DNA from: Deroplatys truncata
Lineage: Eukaryota > Arthropoda > Insecta > Mantodea > Mantidae
Direction: 5' to 3'
NCBI GenBank assembly: GCA_030765065.1
Contig: CM060990.1
Span: forward strand, 280,019,341 to 280,083,340
DNA: 64,000 nt
The notes below the pieces were generated by a model. It made no database searches and was not told the origin of the DNA. It worked only from the letters and a program-made list of their open reading frames with translations. Numbering within the stretch: the stretch's first letter is position 1; each line of letters opens with the position of its first letter. Of the stretch, positions 22,531-35,629 are shown piece by piece. Position numbers and translations under genes: made by a program.

Positions 22531-24922
22531 TCGAGTCTTAAGCTTTGATTCGAAATTAAATTGTATTGTTTGTTTGTGGATTGTGAAAAACGCAGCTTAA
22601 TGAGAGAAACAGTATGTTGATCATGCTATTATGTAATATGATGTAAATATAGCAGTTTTAAAAGTCATGATAGCTGAAAACTTGATATATATGCATTTTT
22701 TCCGAGGCTTTATTTTCGCGTCTAGGTAAAACCGTGAATAATCGACTTATGCATATGAAACTGTGCCCACATGCTGAAAAACAGTTATCTGTACAGTAAG
22801 TTTTGCAAATATCCTCCAATTTTCAAATAAACCGAATTTACAGAGTAGTGCACATGCGAATGATGTGTTCAGAATTTGGATATTTCGGCTTCAATATTTA
22901 GGCTGAGAATGTGCTTATGTAAACCTAGTTTCTTAATTATTTCTAGTATAAAGTTGTTTTAATTTTTTAATTAATGAATAATTAATTTACATAGTTCCCA
23001 TTCGATCCTTCCTACTTGAAAGAGTAAGGACAAGGATGCGTCTAGCATTAATATTTTGGAGATATTAATTTTAGAACAACCTTTCCTGTATGCTTTAGTA
23101 TACGCTCGCAACCAATACCCTTAAGAGCACACAAATGTAATGCTATCACCCACGGGAAGGTGGGTGTTGTTAAAAGGAGGTGTATTAGTGTATTGCACTG
23201 GCGATCATTGAAACATATTACACTGATCTTTTTAAATGGAGGTAGATCTAAGGAACTTGCCAATTGTAATTAGTTGCCTATATTATTTAGTATTTATGCA
23301 AGGAAAGTGCAATAACTTACTCGTATCTTAGTTTTCGTCATTTTGTATAAAACATGGACACATTTCACGCCAAACTGGCAGGAGAGGCTTTACGAAACAA
23401 ATCAATATTATATGAACAAATACAGGGGAGATGAACGTAAATACATGAGAGGAAATAAGGTCAGAGCGGTGTTTTATAAGCAGGGCGCGGATTTTGATGA
23501 CTAATTTTTTTTTTAAAATGACTACATTTGTTTTAAAATGACTTTGTAGTTACAAAAAATTATCTAAAATGAGATGTATTTGATTTATTAAATTTAGTGT
23601 ACAGACAGTTATAAATTAATGTATATATTGATATAACTCCTATACAAAAAGAGAAAATAAGTAAAAGAGCAGTGAAAATGTTCTGGTTCAAAGAATCTGA
23701 AATGAAAAGAAAATTTTCTTACTTTCCTTTTCAGATTCTTCAAACAAGTAAGAACATTATTTTCTTTGCTTTTCAGATTCTCCATTCAAGAACATAGAAC
23801 AAATATATTTTCAATTAATTTTCAAATTTATTGTGTTTTTAAACAGGTCTTACAAAAGTGTAGCATTAACGCTTTTGAGAACTCAGAATATGCAATGTTT
23901 ATTGCGAATGAAAAGGATTTCACAGTCCATGTTATACATAAATAAGAGCAATACGCACTTATTAAGCAAAAAAGGAAAAACTGACCTTCTCATCCCTAAT
24001 TTTGGACATGAATTCATAACAGTAATTATACCTGTTTCCCTGACAATAACCATCTGTCAACCCACAAGCAACTCTTTCCAGGCCAACCAATAATCTTTAT
24101 ATACTCTATACTTATGCAAGGAAATTACCAAATAAAGAGGCAAAGGACAAAGAAATTACAAATTAATGATGTAATATCGAAAAAAAGATTAATATTTTCT
24201 TAATATGGGACCCATGATAAGGATTTATGTATACTTAAGCAATACCTTTATTGCAAGAATTAAAAGATGGGGTGTCATCAGAATCCGGATCATGCTTATA
24301 AGATACTTGGTCTTCAAATAGCTTCTGCTCACAATAATTACTGTTTAATAAGCATTCCTGAGGAATATAAAGAACTTCCTTTTTGGCTGGTAGGCCGACT
24401 CATAAGTCTGCACATGAAAATAAATGTAATGCGGGCCAAAGGTATTCTTCCCCGAAAATGGCAAGCTTTTCCAGGTATATAATCCTTTACAGAACCACAG
24501 TGGACGGAAAAAGGTTGTTAAACTTGGGCTGTAAGAGCAAACAGCATTTCCTTTGAAATAATTATGCCGCTCAACTGCTAAAAGGCAACAGATATTAATC
24601 TGAGCTTCTCTTCGCTTTAAAAGTCATGTACAAGTGCAATAAATCAAGATGTACTCATATATAGGAAAGGAATGTATGTTTCTGGCTTTATTTTGAAAGT
24701 ATAATATATTTTAGCTGTTTTGGTAAATTATCCTACTTTACCTCGCTATGTTGGCGGAAACTTCACAACTTAACAACAGATGTACGAAAGTACATTGTTC
24801 CTTATCACTCAGTCATATACCCCCCCACTTCAACAAATAAGTTGCACACACATATTTAAACTAGAATCTTTAATATAGATTCAGTTTTCTCTGCTTTGGT
24901 GAAATGTTTAAGTCGGTGTGCA
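22531..24922. other. Unassigned A+T-rich sequence
   Basis: No gene, RNA or array was recognised. Open stretches at 23,833-24,093 and 24,267-24,482 (plus; the latter begins MGCHQNPDHAYKILG) and 23,048-23,263 (minus) have no domain I can name and no splice context that supports them. Confidence 0.4.
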
Positions 24923-25265
24923 ATGAGTGAGAACGTTAAGAGTGGAATGTATTGTGCTGTAGCACAATACCGTAATTACGGTTTTAAAACGGTTGGTGTG
25001 AATTATCACACATTTCCAAAACCATGAGCAATTAAAGCGCGTGTGGGTGTCTCGCTGTAAGCGTACTGACAAATTTAACGCTGATAATTCGCGTGTATGT
25101 TCAGTGCACTTTCTTCCTAGTGACTATAAACGGGATTTGAAGAGTGAACTTTTAGGTTTGCCGGTTAAGAAAATTCTGCTCCCAGATGCAGTTCCGTAGC
25201 AGTTCATTCCCGATTGGCATGGATATGCACTTAGTGAAGGTCCAAGTACAAGTGGAATGTTGCTG
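24923..25265 (+). pseudogene. THAP-domain exon relic
   Basis: The ATG opens MSENVKSGMYCAVAQYRNYG and reaches NYHTFPK. A frameshift lies just after this, and the next frame gives KRVWVSRCKRTDKF, NADNSRVCSVHFLPSDY and LLGLPVKKILLPDAVP, the full THAP order including C-x2-H. The first metal pair is damaged: the second cysteine is replaced by tyrosine (CAVAQY). The stretch ends SGMLL at a donor, CTG|GTATGT. It is a single large exon, unlike the split THAP at 3.45 kb, and is only distantly related to it. It could be from a second P-type transposon or a host THAP pseudogene. No terminal repeats were found. Confidence 0.75.
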
Positions 25266-26237
25266 GTATGTGTTTTCATTTTTACATCCTGTACCAGAAT
25301 AATGTATTCTGGAATTATTGTTTTCATTTCTTACGGTAAAAAAGTACACTAGCATATCCATTTAGCGATTCCTTTAGAGTAGTTGTAAATTTTCCTTTAG
25401 TACTAAAGTAATGTATGTTTGAATCTCTTGTAGCCCTACAGTTTACGTTGAAGTACTGGATGTGTTCCAGTAGTTTTGTTTATACGTAAATATATTACTA
25501 ATGTAATGCAGTTTCCATTCGTTTTGCTTTATGGTTAGCCCACAATGTTTGTAGAAAGCTCTGAAATAGTATACCTTTTAAAAAAAACTGGAAGAACGTG
25601 CTAATCATAAACAATTGGGAGTTAATCGGGAGGAATTTAGTGTGTTCACTGCGCTGTGTATGTATTCCGCGCGCTGGTATTCACTCTCACTTACGTCACA
25701 GGCGGGCAGCCAATGGCAGCTCCCACCCCGGAGTGACTCACGTTAGTTATCTAGCCACAAGCCACATTGGTAGATATCATGTTTGCTATGCTTTGCATTC
25801 CTCAATTTAATCCAAAATATCAGTTACTCAAATTTAAGACTGAACACTGCAACTACAGAATGAGGACTATTTACTAAATGCGTGCCTCCCCATGTCGTGA
25901 TGGAATAAAGTTTGGCTCATTCATTTAAACCCGAAATCAATTAGCTGCGTGCTGCTAAATGTAATATCACTAGCATAACCTACACCACAACCTCAAATAA
26001 CTATTAAGCCGTAACCGCACACAACTCTGCAACTGGAAGATAACCTTAAAATTCTGAATATATTTCTTTATATCTTTAATAATGCATAGCTGCATTACAG
26101 TGTTATACGCGCTAGCCTGTTTGAAAAACGTTATGCTTTCAGAATGCGGTATTAATGGAACTAATTTTCGCCCCAATTATTAGCGAATAATTGCAAGTAA
26201 TGTTATAAGTGTTTTAATATTACAATATAATGGACAC
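25266..26237. other. Unassigned sequence
   Basis: No gene was recognised. Around 25,690-25,720 a CRE-like TTACGTCA lies near an inverted CCAAT-like GCCAATGG, in locally G+C-richer sequence. With no exon attached this is weak. Confidence 0.35.
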
Positions 26238-26240
26238 TAA

Positions 26241-27399
26241 AGTCTGGTTCGCAACAACCGATAACGTTAACCAGAACGAGAACGACAAAGTTAAAATACA
26301 TGTATTCTAATGGGAGCGTTCACAATTGACGAAAAGCTTTCCCGAGCCCGGAAAGAACTTGACGTTACAAACCGAAGCCGTCCTTTGGCTTCGGGTCTCC
26401 GAAGAAATCTGAATGGTTACGGTGCACAAAATTAAAGTTTGCATTACCACTTGTTGCCGCTTCTGCCTCTTGCAGCTATTTTCTGTTATAAGTATATAAT
26501 CCTACGGATATCTTCCTATGAGGTTTAAATTATTTATGTATATTCAATTAGATACATTCAGTTTCAGTTTTTATAAGTTTGCGAATAATGGTTCACTGAA
26601 ATTAATATTAACGCTATGGGCCTGACGGAGGAAGCATTAACTATGCATCGTAACCATTCGGATTTCTTCCATAGGACGGCGTCGGTTTCTAACGTCAAGT
26701 CGGGAAAGAAGACTTTGCCACCATTTTACCTTTCTTGTTCTCGTTCTCGGTCACGGCATATTAGATCCGTATTGTGCATACTACACTCTTCACTGTAGAG
26801 GTTATTTTAGGTGGCCGTAACATGAAACAGCCGCTAGCGCTTTCTATAGTTGCAAGCTGGAAACATGAAGCTCGAAGAAATTAGTAATATGTGCTTCCTA
26901 ACCTCAGATCCTGACACCCGCAGATTCATTGAGCATTGGCTCTTTTAGTGAGACTCATCTGTAATTTGTTTATATGCGACTCAACACTGACCATTGCCTC
27001 AAAAACTACAAAGAACAGCAAAACTCGGTAGAAATTACCAAAGAACAATGAACAACTTTAATATATCCCACCAAATAAAGGAACGAAAGCTTGGCAAGAC
27101 TATAGGAATCGGAAATGTAACGGGTATGCTTTTAGATGCTTGCTCTATCGAATGTTAACGTTGGCTAACCCGCATTATGTTGGCTGAATTGGAATCAGGT
27201 GAAAAATATCATTGGTCAGTTAAAAACAAATGAAATCCCAATGCGCAAAATCGACTTCCCATTTTGTGGTCCATATGGTCATCGATATGCATTTTCGTTC
27301 GGTTACCGGGCTGTTGTGCACCAAAATGTCGTATGCTACTTTGCTTCCTGTTCTCGTTTCCGTTTTGGTTGCTGTTCTCGGTCTGTTGTGAGCCAGCCT
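26241..27399. mobile_element. Inverted-repeat DNA element flanked by TAA
   Basis: The left end, AGTCTGGTTCGCAACAACCG, is matched by the right end read inverted, AGGCTGGCTCACAACAGACC, and similarity continues through ACCAGAACGAGAACG-like sequence for about 60 bases. TAA lies on both sides (26,238-26,240 and 27,400-27,402). A 3-bp TWA duplication points to PIF/Harbinger, but no transposase is present. An internal inverted pair (about 26,330-26,425 against 26,640-26,760, sharing GAAATCTGAATGGTTACG-type blocks) suggests a second, related copy inside. Confidence 0.5.
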
Positions 27400-27402
27400 T
27401 AA

Positions 27403-28991
27403 AGACGTCGCTTTTCTCCAGGGGTAGAACGCCGTTATTACGTACTTTTACATGAAAATGAAACCAAGTTAGTAAGTTGTCTATCCTATTATTTCATGCA
27501 TTTTGTGTAATCAGATTTTAAAACTGGTTTAACTTATTAAAAAGAATTTTTTTCATTCCTTAATCATTTTTCACTATCGTAATATAATCGATTGTCGAAA
27601 ACATTCGATAGTGGCCATCACTAGTGTATACAACCAGAAAAAGCAAACTTCTCTTGTTTTCATTCGATGTATCGAATACAAGTAGCCAGCCAAAACACAA
27701 AATATCCTAAGAAGGCCTCAAACACCCTAAAGGACAAGAAACCCTCTGCTTTCAAAATGCGAGAAACTTCAGAGGAAGCTCACCTAGTACACCTAGCACA
27801 ATGACTTAAAGGACTCATCACCACGTGCGCAAGGGTGCTTAAATGGTCACGCAATAGGGTTTAAATGCATCTCAGACAATTTTCTAAGATTTTGTCCACA
27901 GTTTACCTGTGCATTCCCTTAATCTGTGAAACACATCATACATCTCTTACACTATGACTTTTTGGTGTTTATTTACATAAACGAGACCACATAAATCTCC
28001 ATTTCTGTCATTGTAATTAGTTATTTTATGCCTTTGGGAGTCCAAAACAGATTTTTTTTCATGCTCACAAATGGCTTTCCTTAACCTCAGTTTTAAAAAC
28101 TGCTTGTATTTACTTATGGAAGACTGTTTTTAACACCTGTATTGCTCAGTGAAGTACAGCTATTAAGCCACTGAGATCTACAGTAAATTGCTAGGTTCTG
28201 CTGTTTTAAGACCTAATAGATTTTAAGTTTAGCTTAGTTTATGTATGAATTAATTGCCAAAGCACAATCCTGTTACAGGTGGGTAGACATGATCCTAGCA
28301 AAGTAAATAATTACCTGATCTTTGCGTTCATAAGTATATTTTACTTTACAGTCTAACAAGTAATATGAATTAATATTTACAGATGTAATGCTTGGCTATT
28401 GGTTGTCCACCATATATCATTCAATATATATAGATCATTCACGACAATCAAGCACATAATATGAGGATTCCGACATAGATGGAGTTATTCCTAGGCTTGC
28501 ATGCATATGTCGCATTCCATGTAAAAGTGGTTATAATTCCAAAAATCAAACTGCATTGCCAGCTACTGTACATGCTACATTCTACAGTAGTGATGTTTGC
28601 TGAATCCAAAAATTTGAAAGAGAAAGTTAACTGCTCTCTCACGTTAATTTAGCAAACTCGTGAACATATAATGGGTAATATTTAATACTTGATATATTTT
28701 ACAGCATTTTAATTAATAGATCTTTGATCTAAGTCATTTGTCTTCAAAGTCTAATATGCATTTGGCTTATTAGAACGTGAGGCTTTCTTTTTATCACAAC
28801 AATATTCTAATATCATTAACAATTACTGTTGAATTACACAATGTTGAGTTCATTATTCATCAAATGTAGATAATAGTGATAACTGATGTAACCTCTAAAA
28901 AGTAACTGATGTAGCATGGATTATTTTGAGGTTAGCTAACATCAATGCACATATTTAATGCATGCATTTGCTTACCACTGCTCTTATTACA
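27403..28991. other. Unassigned A+T-rich sequence
   Basis: No gene, RNA or repeat was recognised. Confidence 0.4.
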
Positions 28992-28993
28992 TA

Positions 28994-30362
28994 GGGTGGA
29001 CCATTTAAGTTGAGACTGTACAATATCTCCAAAACTAAGCGTTGTCGAAAGAAATGGGTTTAATAAAAGTTGCTTGATATTATGAGGGAATGTAAATGAC
29101 ATTAGTCGTATTTTACTTGGAGGACGTTATGATGGTCATTTTAGGGTCAACTTATTTTTTGCAAATGGGAACCCACCTTTTGTATGTTGTTTCCTCATTC
29201 CTCATAAAAAAGCTAAACAATTTTTGTATAAAGCACCTTGCCAACGTTCTTACCAACGTAAATAACAACGACAATTCTGAATGGCTGTGTACGAAGAGCG
29301 CAATGAATCGTTATGCCCATTCAACACAGTGCAACATAACAACAGTAGGCGAGGAGGCAATGACACATTGTGTCCGCTGCTGTGTTTACTTTCCACGGTA
29401 GGATGATTTCCTTGTATCCGTTATTAGTGTGCTTGCAGCCGTCTTGGAGTCAGGTGGATCCACTGGCAGTACGTACCTATAATTAGCGATCATCGAGTAA
29501 CAATCATTAGTTCCATCCAGGTCGTTTAACATTTGAAGAGAACTCAGTTGGCTGTGGGTTGAAATGACCAACTATCTCAACCAGAAGAGGTAGAAATGGT
29601 GTTTTCATTTACGGGGAATCTAGGAGAATTGTGGAACAGGCTATTCTTCCGTACGCGGAGAGGTTTCCTGATAGAAGAACTCCACCAAGGGCTTCATTAT
29701 ATCGTGTAATAAAATAATTCTCCGAAGAAGGCAGTGTCCAGTCAAAGAAATGGAAGCGCAGAAGAACAGCTACGGGCGAAGATAGGGAAGTTGCGGTACT
29801 AGCTGCAGCGAATTACAACCCCCATGTCAGTTCTCGCGAATTAACAACCAATGCTGGAATATCCAAAAGCAGAGTCCTCAGAGCATTGAAACGGCTCAAA
29901 TTCCAACCCTACCTTGTGTCATTACATCAATAACTAAATGGTGACGATTTTCGGAATAGACTAACGTTCTGTAGGTGGGCACTAGACAGACCGCGGATTA
30001 ATAACAGCTTTTTTCAGTTCCTATTGTTTAGTGTCGTCTGTACTTTCACAAATCATGGTAAAGTAAACCGATACAATATGCAATATTGGGCTGTGGAAAA
30101 TTCAAATTGGTTACGGTAAGTGGAATATCAGAGACCCTGGTCTGTTAATGTGTGGTGTGGGATTTTCTGTGACAAGGTAATTGGACCGTACATCATTGAT
30201 GGCACCTTAAAAGGTGCAAAGTACGGAAACCCTTTAACGGAGAAGTTGCCGTTATTGTTAGATGTGCCATTACAAAACAGGACGCAAATGTGATACCAGC
30301 ACGACGGATACCCTGCGCACTATGCATGTACCGCTAGGGAGGTTTTAAATAACAATTACCAT
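28994..30362 (+). pseudogene. Tc1/mariner-superfamily transposase relic (rosa/DD41D-like)
   Basis: After a TA, the left end reads GGGTGGACCATTTAAGTTGA. Downstream fragments match a common insect Tc1/mariner transposase: MVFSFTGNLGELWNRLFF near 29,596, then HGKVNRYNMQYWAVENSNW near 30,055-30,110, RPWSVNVWCGIFCDKVIGPY near 30,135-30,195, and QHDGYPAHYACTAREVLNNN near 30,295-30,357. The last holds the second catalytic Asp (HDG). Several frameshifts and stops separate the pieces. The reading stops where the next element begins, so its C terminus and right terminal repeat are missing. Confidence 0.75.
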
Positions 30363-30374
30363 GATGCGCAGGTT

Positions 30375-30918
30375 CCATCAATCAGAAGTGAACAGCTGGT
30401 TACGAGCACAGTACCCGACTTCTGGTTCACTTCTGACTCATCTTCGTCACGGTGTTAAAGTGCTTACCTCCAAGATGACATTTGAGTCAGGGGAATATGT
30501 GAAAATCACTTGGGAAAAGATCTTGTGTATATGGAGGATGCGAGAAAACCTCTCAGTTGAATCTTCTGAGCTCCGCCTGGTCAAGATTCAACTTTGAAGT
30601 TTTCTTGTATCCTCCGTATTCACCGGAGCTTGCCCCTAGTGATTTTCACATGTTCCTCCAACCCAAAGGTAAGTATTTTTAACACCGATAATGAAGTCGA
30701 ATCAGTGAACAGCTGGTTGCGAGCACAGGGCTCGACCTGGTACAACACTGGCTTGGAAAAACTTGTGTCACGTCCGCAAAAATGCTTGGAAAAACATATT
30801 GACTACGTAGAAAAGTAACAGAAGAATTGTAAAATATAAATAAAATTAATTCAACGTGAGCAATTGTGTGTAATGTTTTCTTATAAAATAGGGAAACTTA
30901 CTTATTGGACGACCCTCG
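30375..30918 (+). pseudogene. 3' part of a mariner-like element
   Basis: At about 30,605-30,665 the plus strand reads FFLYPPYSPELAPSDFHMFL, the third catalytic Asp block of D34D mariners. VNSWLRAQGSTWYNTGLEKL and CLEKHIDYVEK follow to a stop near 30,818. The right end is GGGAAACTTACTTATTGGAC followed by GACCCTCG and TA, a mariner terminal repeat. A second VNSWLRAQ occurs earlier at about 30,388-30,411, out of normal order, so the piece is rearranged. The 5' half is missing. Confidence 0.75.
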
Positions 30919-30920
30919 TA

Positions 30921-33900
30921 TTTACCTGTTACCAAATGCAGTAATATCCCGTTTTACTTCCTCTGCTATGTATACCTACTTGCAGTAAGTTGAGGAAGTA
31001 TTGTATTCCACCCAAAAACTCAATGGCGAGATTGCACCGGAAATACATGTTTTGAAGGTCTCTGAACGCCTAACAAGCATTTTTGGAGGATAAGATATGG
31101 TATACGCGCCGGTTTCATTATACAGATGCACACCCGCATCAATATGGTACTTTTATTGCTTTACTGAGGTTAATACAGATAATGGACACTATTGGAACGT
31201 TGTGGGTCTTTTAATAATTTATTATGAAAATTCTTGTCACTTCTCTTCCATATACACAAGTTATTCAATGCCTATTACACGCAACCCACCTGAGGCACTA
31301 TGGGAGCATTCCTTGTGTTGTCCTTCTGCAGCCAACATTGGCAATCCAAACATAGCGGAAGGTATGGATTGCTACCAACACGGAAGCGGATCGATGTTAC
31401 TTATTTATGGCCCTAAGCCGCAAAGAGTAACCGAAGTATGTTTTATATAAGTAAAGGAGTGGAAGAGTTTGCGGAGCGACGATAGAGCATAGCCGTAAGA
31501 TATGTGAGGCTAAATTTCAATGATCCAGGATAGAGTATATTCTTTCGCTAAATTTTCATATGCTGGTAAAATCGTTTACCGACACTTTGTCCTCTTAGGT
31601 TGGCAACCTTTGCCTCAAAATGTCGCGAGCAACCATTATATAACCACGGTCGCTAAAAACGGAAGGCGGGTGGTCCAAATGACTTCGTTCTGGTAACAAC
31701 TACTGCATTATACTATTCCGCATAGGTACTCCCAGCAAGACCTTAGGTATGAAAACCCTAGATTTCGGAAGCAATTTAGGTGTATTTCACTCATAATCCA
31801 ATACCGTACTAGAAACCTTGAATTTCCTGGGAATAAGCTGTGAAGTCTTCTTCATTTAGAATGAATTTTGTTTAACAGGTAAACCATAACAAATAGCCTA
31901 AAACGTACTACAGAAAAATTAAGTGTTCTAAAATACACAATTTATTTCAAATAACTTTTTGTGGCATCAGTCATTTCAGAGATATTCATAATTACTGGCT
32001 TGAATTTTTCAGTGCTTTGTTGATTTATTAAAGCACTGCAGCTATTCATTGTTTTTTTTTTTTTGTTTTTTTTTGCGATGTCATGGAAAGAGTATGGATT
32101 TTAAAGGCCAGCATATAGCAAGCTGTGATTAAACATTTGAATGGATTGGTTTCCTCCAGCCCCCTTTTACGTATAACAAAATGTGTAAGGAAAATATTTC
32201 TGCAAGGTGTTATCTTGAATAGCAAAGCAGATAGAAAAATAAGCTTTCACAAGAATAGTTTGCTCAAGATATATAAAAATAAACAATAGTTCATTGAAAA
32301 AGTCATGTGAATGTAACACATCAGATTCTTTATAATAGGACTATCTATAGCAGGGATGTGAAGATCAGTGCAAAATCCTTTTAACAAAAACAACAAAAGA
32401 TCAGTTAATAAGTATCTTTTACGGTTAGTACTGTTAATATGAAACATTGTCTATTGATGCTATTAGATGACTGGTCTGCCAATGAATTTAAGAACAAGAT
32501 TTATTAATTATACATGTTCTACAATATTCTGGATAACACTATATGGGAGATACGGTTGCCAAAAGTTATCCAACAGTTGATGACATTAAAACCCATTTTA
32601 TCCTACAGTTAAAATATCCTTCTCCCATTCATGAACAGCTGTATAGAATATTGTGCACATTTCTTTAGACATTAAAATGGGAAAATAAGCACGTGGGAGC
32701 AAGATGTAATTGAAAAGTATAGTTCCGATCGATTGGTTACATTAATAGTCAAATGCTTGGTGAGGTACTGTTCTGTATATTTATAAGATGATTAAAGAAA
32801 TAAAAAGAGCTGCTACCTTCTCTAGTAAAACACAAATTCAATTCCAATAGCTCCAAACATGCCTTGTAAATAAGCAATTATAATAATATAGAATAAACTT
32901 CAGTTAAATGTATTACCCTTCCTTACAAAGGCTTAAGTTGTACTTACAGCTAGTTTTGCTTCTTGTGAGTGGCAGAAATACTAGATATTCTTGATATTAT
33001 GCAAGGTCACATGAACATATTATACATACATGAATTTTACAAGACAATTATACTTTTTAGCATCATAGGTAAAAATGAAGTATTACATATAGCCACCATA
33101 ATAGTCAATTTTAATGAGAGAAATATACATTTTGATTATAGTATTATATGGAAATAATGAGTTTTTGAGGTTTGGAAATATACCAATTCTTGAATTTCTT
33201 TACAGACATTCAGAATGTCTATTAGCATATTAAGCAAATAATAGCTTTTTATGTAACTATTCCTCATCACCAAACAGATTTATGTAGACGTTTTGTTCCA
33301 GACATAATATCAAATGAATTTGCTAATCACCTTTGCATATGTGTTACATAATATTTTTCAAAATCTTCCTGAATTAATATAAATTTAAGGATTAGCTTGT
33401 AAAAATTTAATTCCCTAGAGAAACCAAGTTAATTTTCATTTATTATCATGGTTTCATGTGAACAATTTGGTACAATCATAAACTAAGAACTTATGAAAAT
33501 TAGCATTATATTTTTACAATATGAGTGTAAATGAAAGTACATTCACAAAGAACAAGCAAAGTAGAGTTGCTTGCATTAAAGTCTCACAAGTAATATAAAA
33601 AGAAGTACAATTTATTCAAAGAATGGGGTAAGCGTAACTATTACAAACTAAGATATATTATTAACCTGCTTGTATAAGAAATCAAAAGTACTGAAATTCG
33701 TATCTCTTGGTCAAAATACTCAGGCAACTTTAGGTGTGAAAGAAAATATCAGAATTAAAAAACATTTTCAAAAGTAATAATGCTTTTCTTTTTCTTAACA
33801 CCTTTCAATAAGATATGAGGTAAAGAAATGAAAATTTTTTATAATTATCATACAACAGTTTCAAGTTTGCGAAGAATTCCAACAATTCTTCAAGTGATCT

Positions 33901-34652
33901 TTTTTATTCAAAATGGAGTTACAATTGAAATAAATTTGTTTTGTTTTTGTTGTTATGTGACACGTTTAATGTTATTTTGACTTTATAAAGTTTCTGTATG
34001 CAAAGCACCATTTTCATTCCCCAAAGTGACAATTTTTAAGGGAGCGTACACAAAAACATAAATCTTTGGTGGGTGATCATAGGAGTGCAACTTAGTTTTT
34101 GGCCAAATTGAGATATGTGCATTTTTCTCATATTCAGCTCAAGATCTATGTCTGATAAAAAGAGGACAAGTCAAAGCCTGCTATAAAACAATACATTCTG
34201 TAATGCTCATAACAGTACAAGATAAAGATCCTCAACATCATGTGCAGTCTAAACAGTATAAGTTGACTTGTACTGTTAACACCACATAATAGTTATGAAA
34301 TTATCTGACTAGTACTGTTCAGACACCAGCTGTTTTCCATAGTAGCTCCGTATATTGTGAGACTTACTTGTATCATTGTTATGTGCAGCATTTATATATA
34401 AATGGTTATAATGGTTTTAATGTTGCTGGCAAAACTGATATGACTTTCAGCTCTATTTTAACTATTGAAACTCACAGAACTGTTATAGATGTACACTAGC
34501 TGTAATGCAAAAAATATTGCAGTATTGAACAGAAAAGGTGATTTATATTAATATACATTATTTTAACTGTATGCTCAATTTATGAGTTTTATTCAGAATT
34601 AATCATTGAGTTAATACCTGTGATAGATAAAATTCAGAAAATTATCTTTTTT
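30921..34652. other. Unassigned A+T-rich sequence
   Basis: A 117-codon open stretch at 31,097-31,450 (plus, starts MVYAPVSLYRC) has no domain I recognise. A poly-T run lies near 32,051-32,072. The remainder (31.5-34.6 kb) looks like plain intergenic or intronic DNA. Confidence 0.4.
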
Positions 34653-35061
34653 GTTTTCATAAGAAGGCGGCGCCGTGGCCGAGTGGTTAGACCGCTCGCC
34701 TCTCACCGAGGCGGTCCAGGTTCAATCCCAGGGACCTGCATGTGGGATTTGTGGTGGACAAAGCGGCGTGTGGGCGGGTTTTCTCTGGGTTCTCTGGTTT
34801 CCCCGCCATTCATTCCACCAACTGCTCCATCATCACCTTTCCTTTCATCCATTTCACCATCATTTCATTTCATCTACTTCCTTCATCCCATACCAGGCAT
34901 CGGGCTGATCACCCATCCTGGATCTTCTATCTGATCCATGAGTGTCTGCTCCTCGACGGGCCTCTGACCCCAGGCACCCACCTGTAAGTCCTGGGGGGTG
35001 TAAGTCCTACATAAGAGGAGGTTAAACAGATAAAGAAGAAGAAGAAGAAGTTTTCATAAGA
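34653..35061 (+). mobile_element. Young tRNA-derived SINE with perfect target-site duplication
   Basis: GTTTTCATAAGA is duplicated exactly at 34,653-34,664 and 35,050-35,061. The body begins with a tRNA-like head: GGCGCCGTGGCCGAGTGGTT (A box), then a GGTTCAATCCC B box. A unique middle follows (TTTTCTCTGGGTTCTCTGG, then a TCATC-rich stretch), and the tail TAAGTCCTACATAAGAGGAG ends in (GAA)n at about 35,033-35,050. Pol III transcription from the internal boxes and LINE-supplied mobilisation are known for such elements. The perfect duplication and intact boxes make this the freshest insertion in the window. Confidence 0.95.
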
Positions 35062-35629
35062 CACTCTGTACAAAATGTTATTACACATATGCATGAAAGT
35101 TGTTAGAAAGTTGTTGTTAGTTGTCTTTTTAAAAATCCTAAAACTGTTATTAATTAAACATTGACAAATAATGATATTGTATATCAGTATTTATATCATA
35201 TGAATTTAAATTTGAAAGCTAACACCTAGCAAATCTAATATAAGTGATGTAAAATTAAGACAAAATTCTATCAGTTCTAAGATTCAGGACCCTGGTAAGC
35301 CCTTTGATAATTTTCATATTAGTATTTCATATAAGCTCAACAGTGTGATACAATCTGAAAATAAAGTATAGTAAATCATTTAGTGCACAGTTTTATTTAG
35401 CCTTAATATTTTATGTATAATAATTAAGAAGTAATTAATTACTTACAATTAGTTGTACTTAACAATATTAAAATTGCCTTTGAAATGAAATTAAAAAGAG
35501 AATTGTAGTAAACAGAGAATGACTGTTACACTAAGCATGCTCAGAACATACATGTGTTTCTTACATCATGGTTTACGCATAACTTAATTTGTGTTCTGAC
35601 ATGATCAAGTAAATCAGGCTAGTAACTAC

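Noticed and set aside
25690-25725. CRE-like and CCAAT-like sites as a host promoter
   Set aside because: No exon or start signal follows, and such short sites occur by chance.
31097-31450. 117-codon open frame
   Set aside because: No domain, no homologue recognised, no splice or promoter context. It could be chance.
34675-34750. Functional tRNA gene
   Set aside because: The A and B boxes are good, but the sequence runs into a SINE body and (GAA)n tail with a target duplication, so it is a SINE head.
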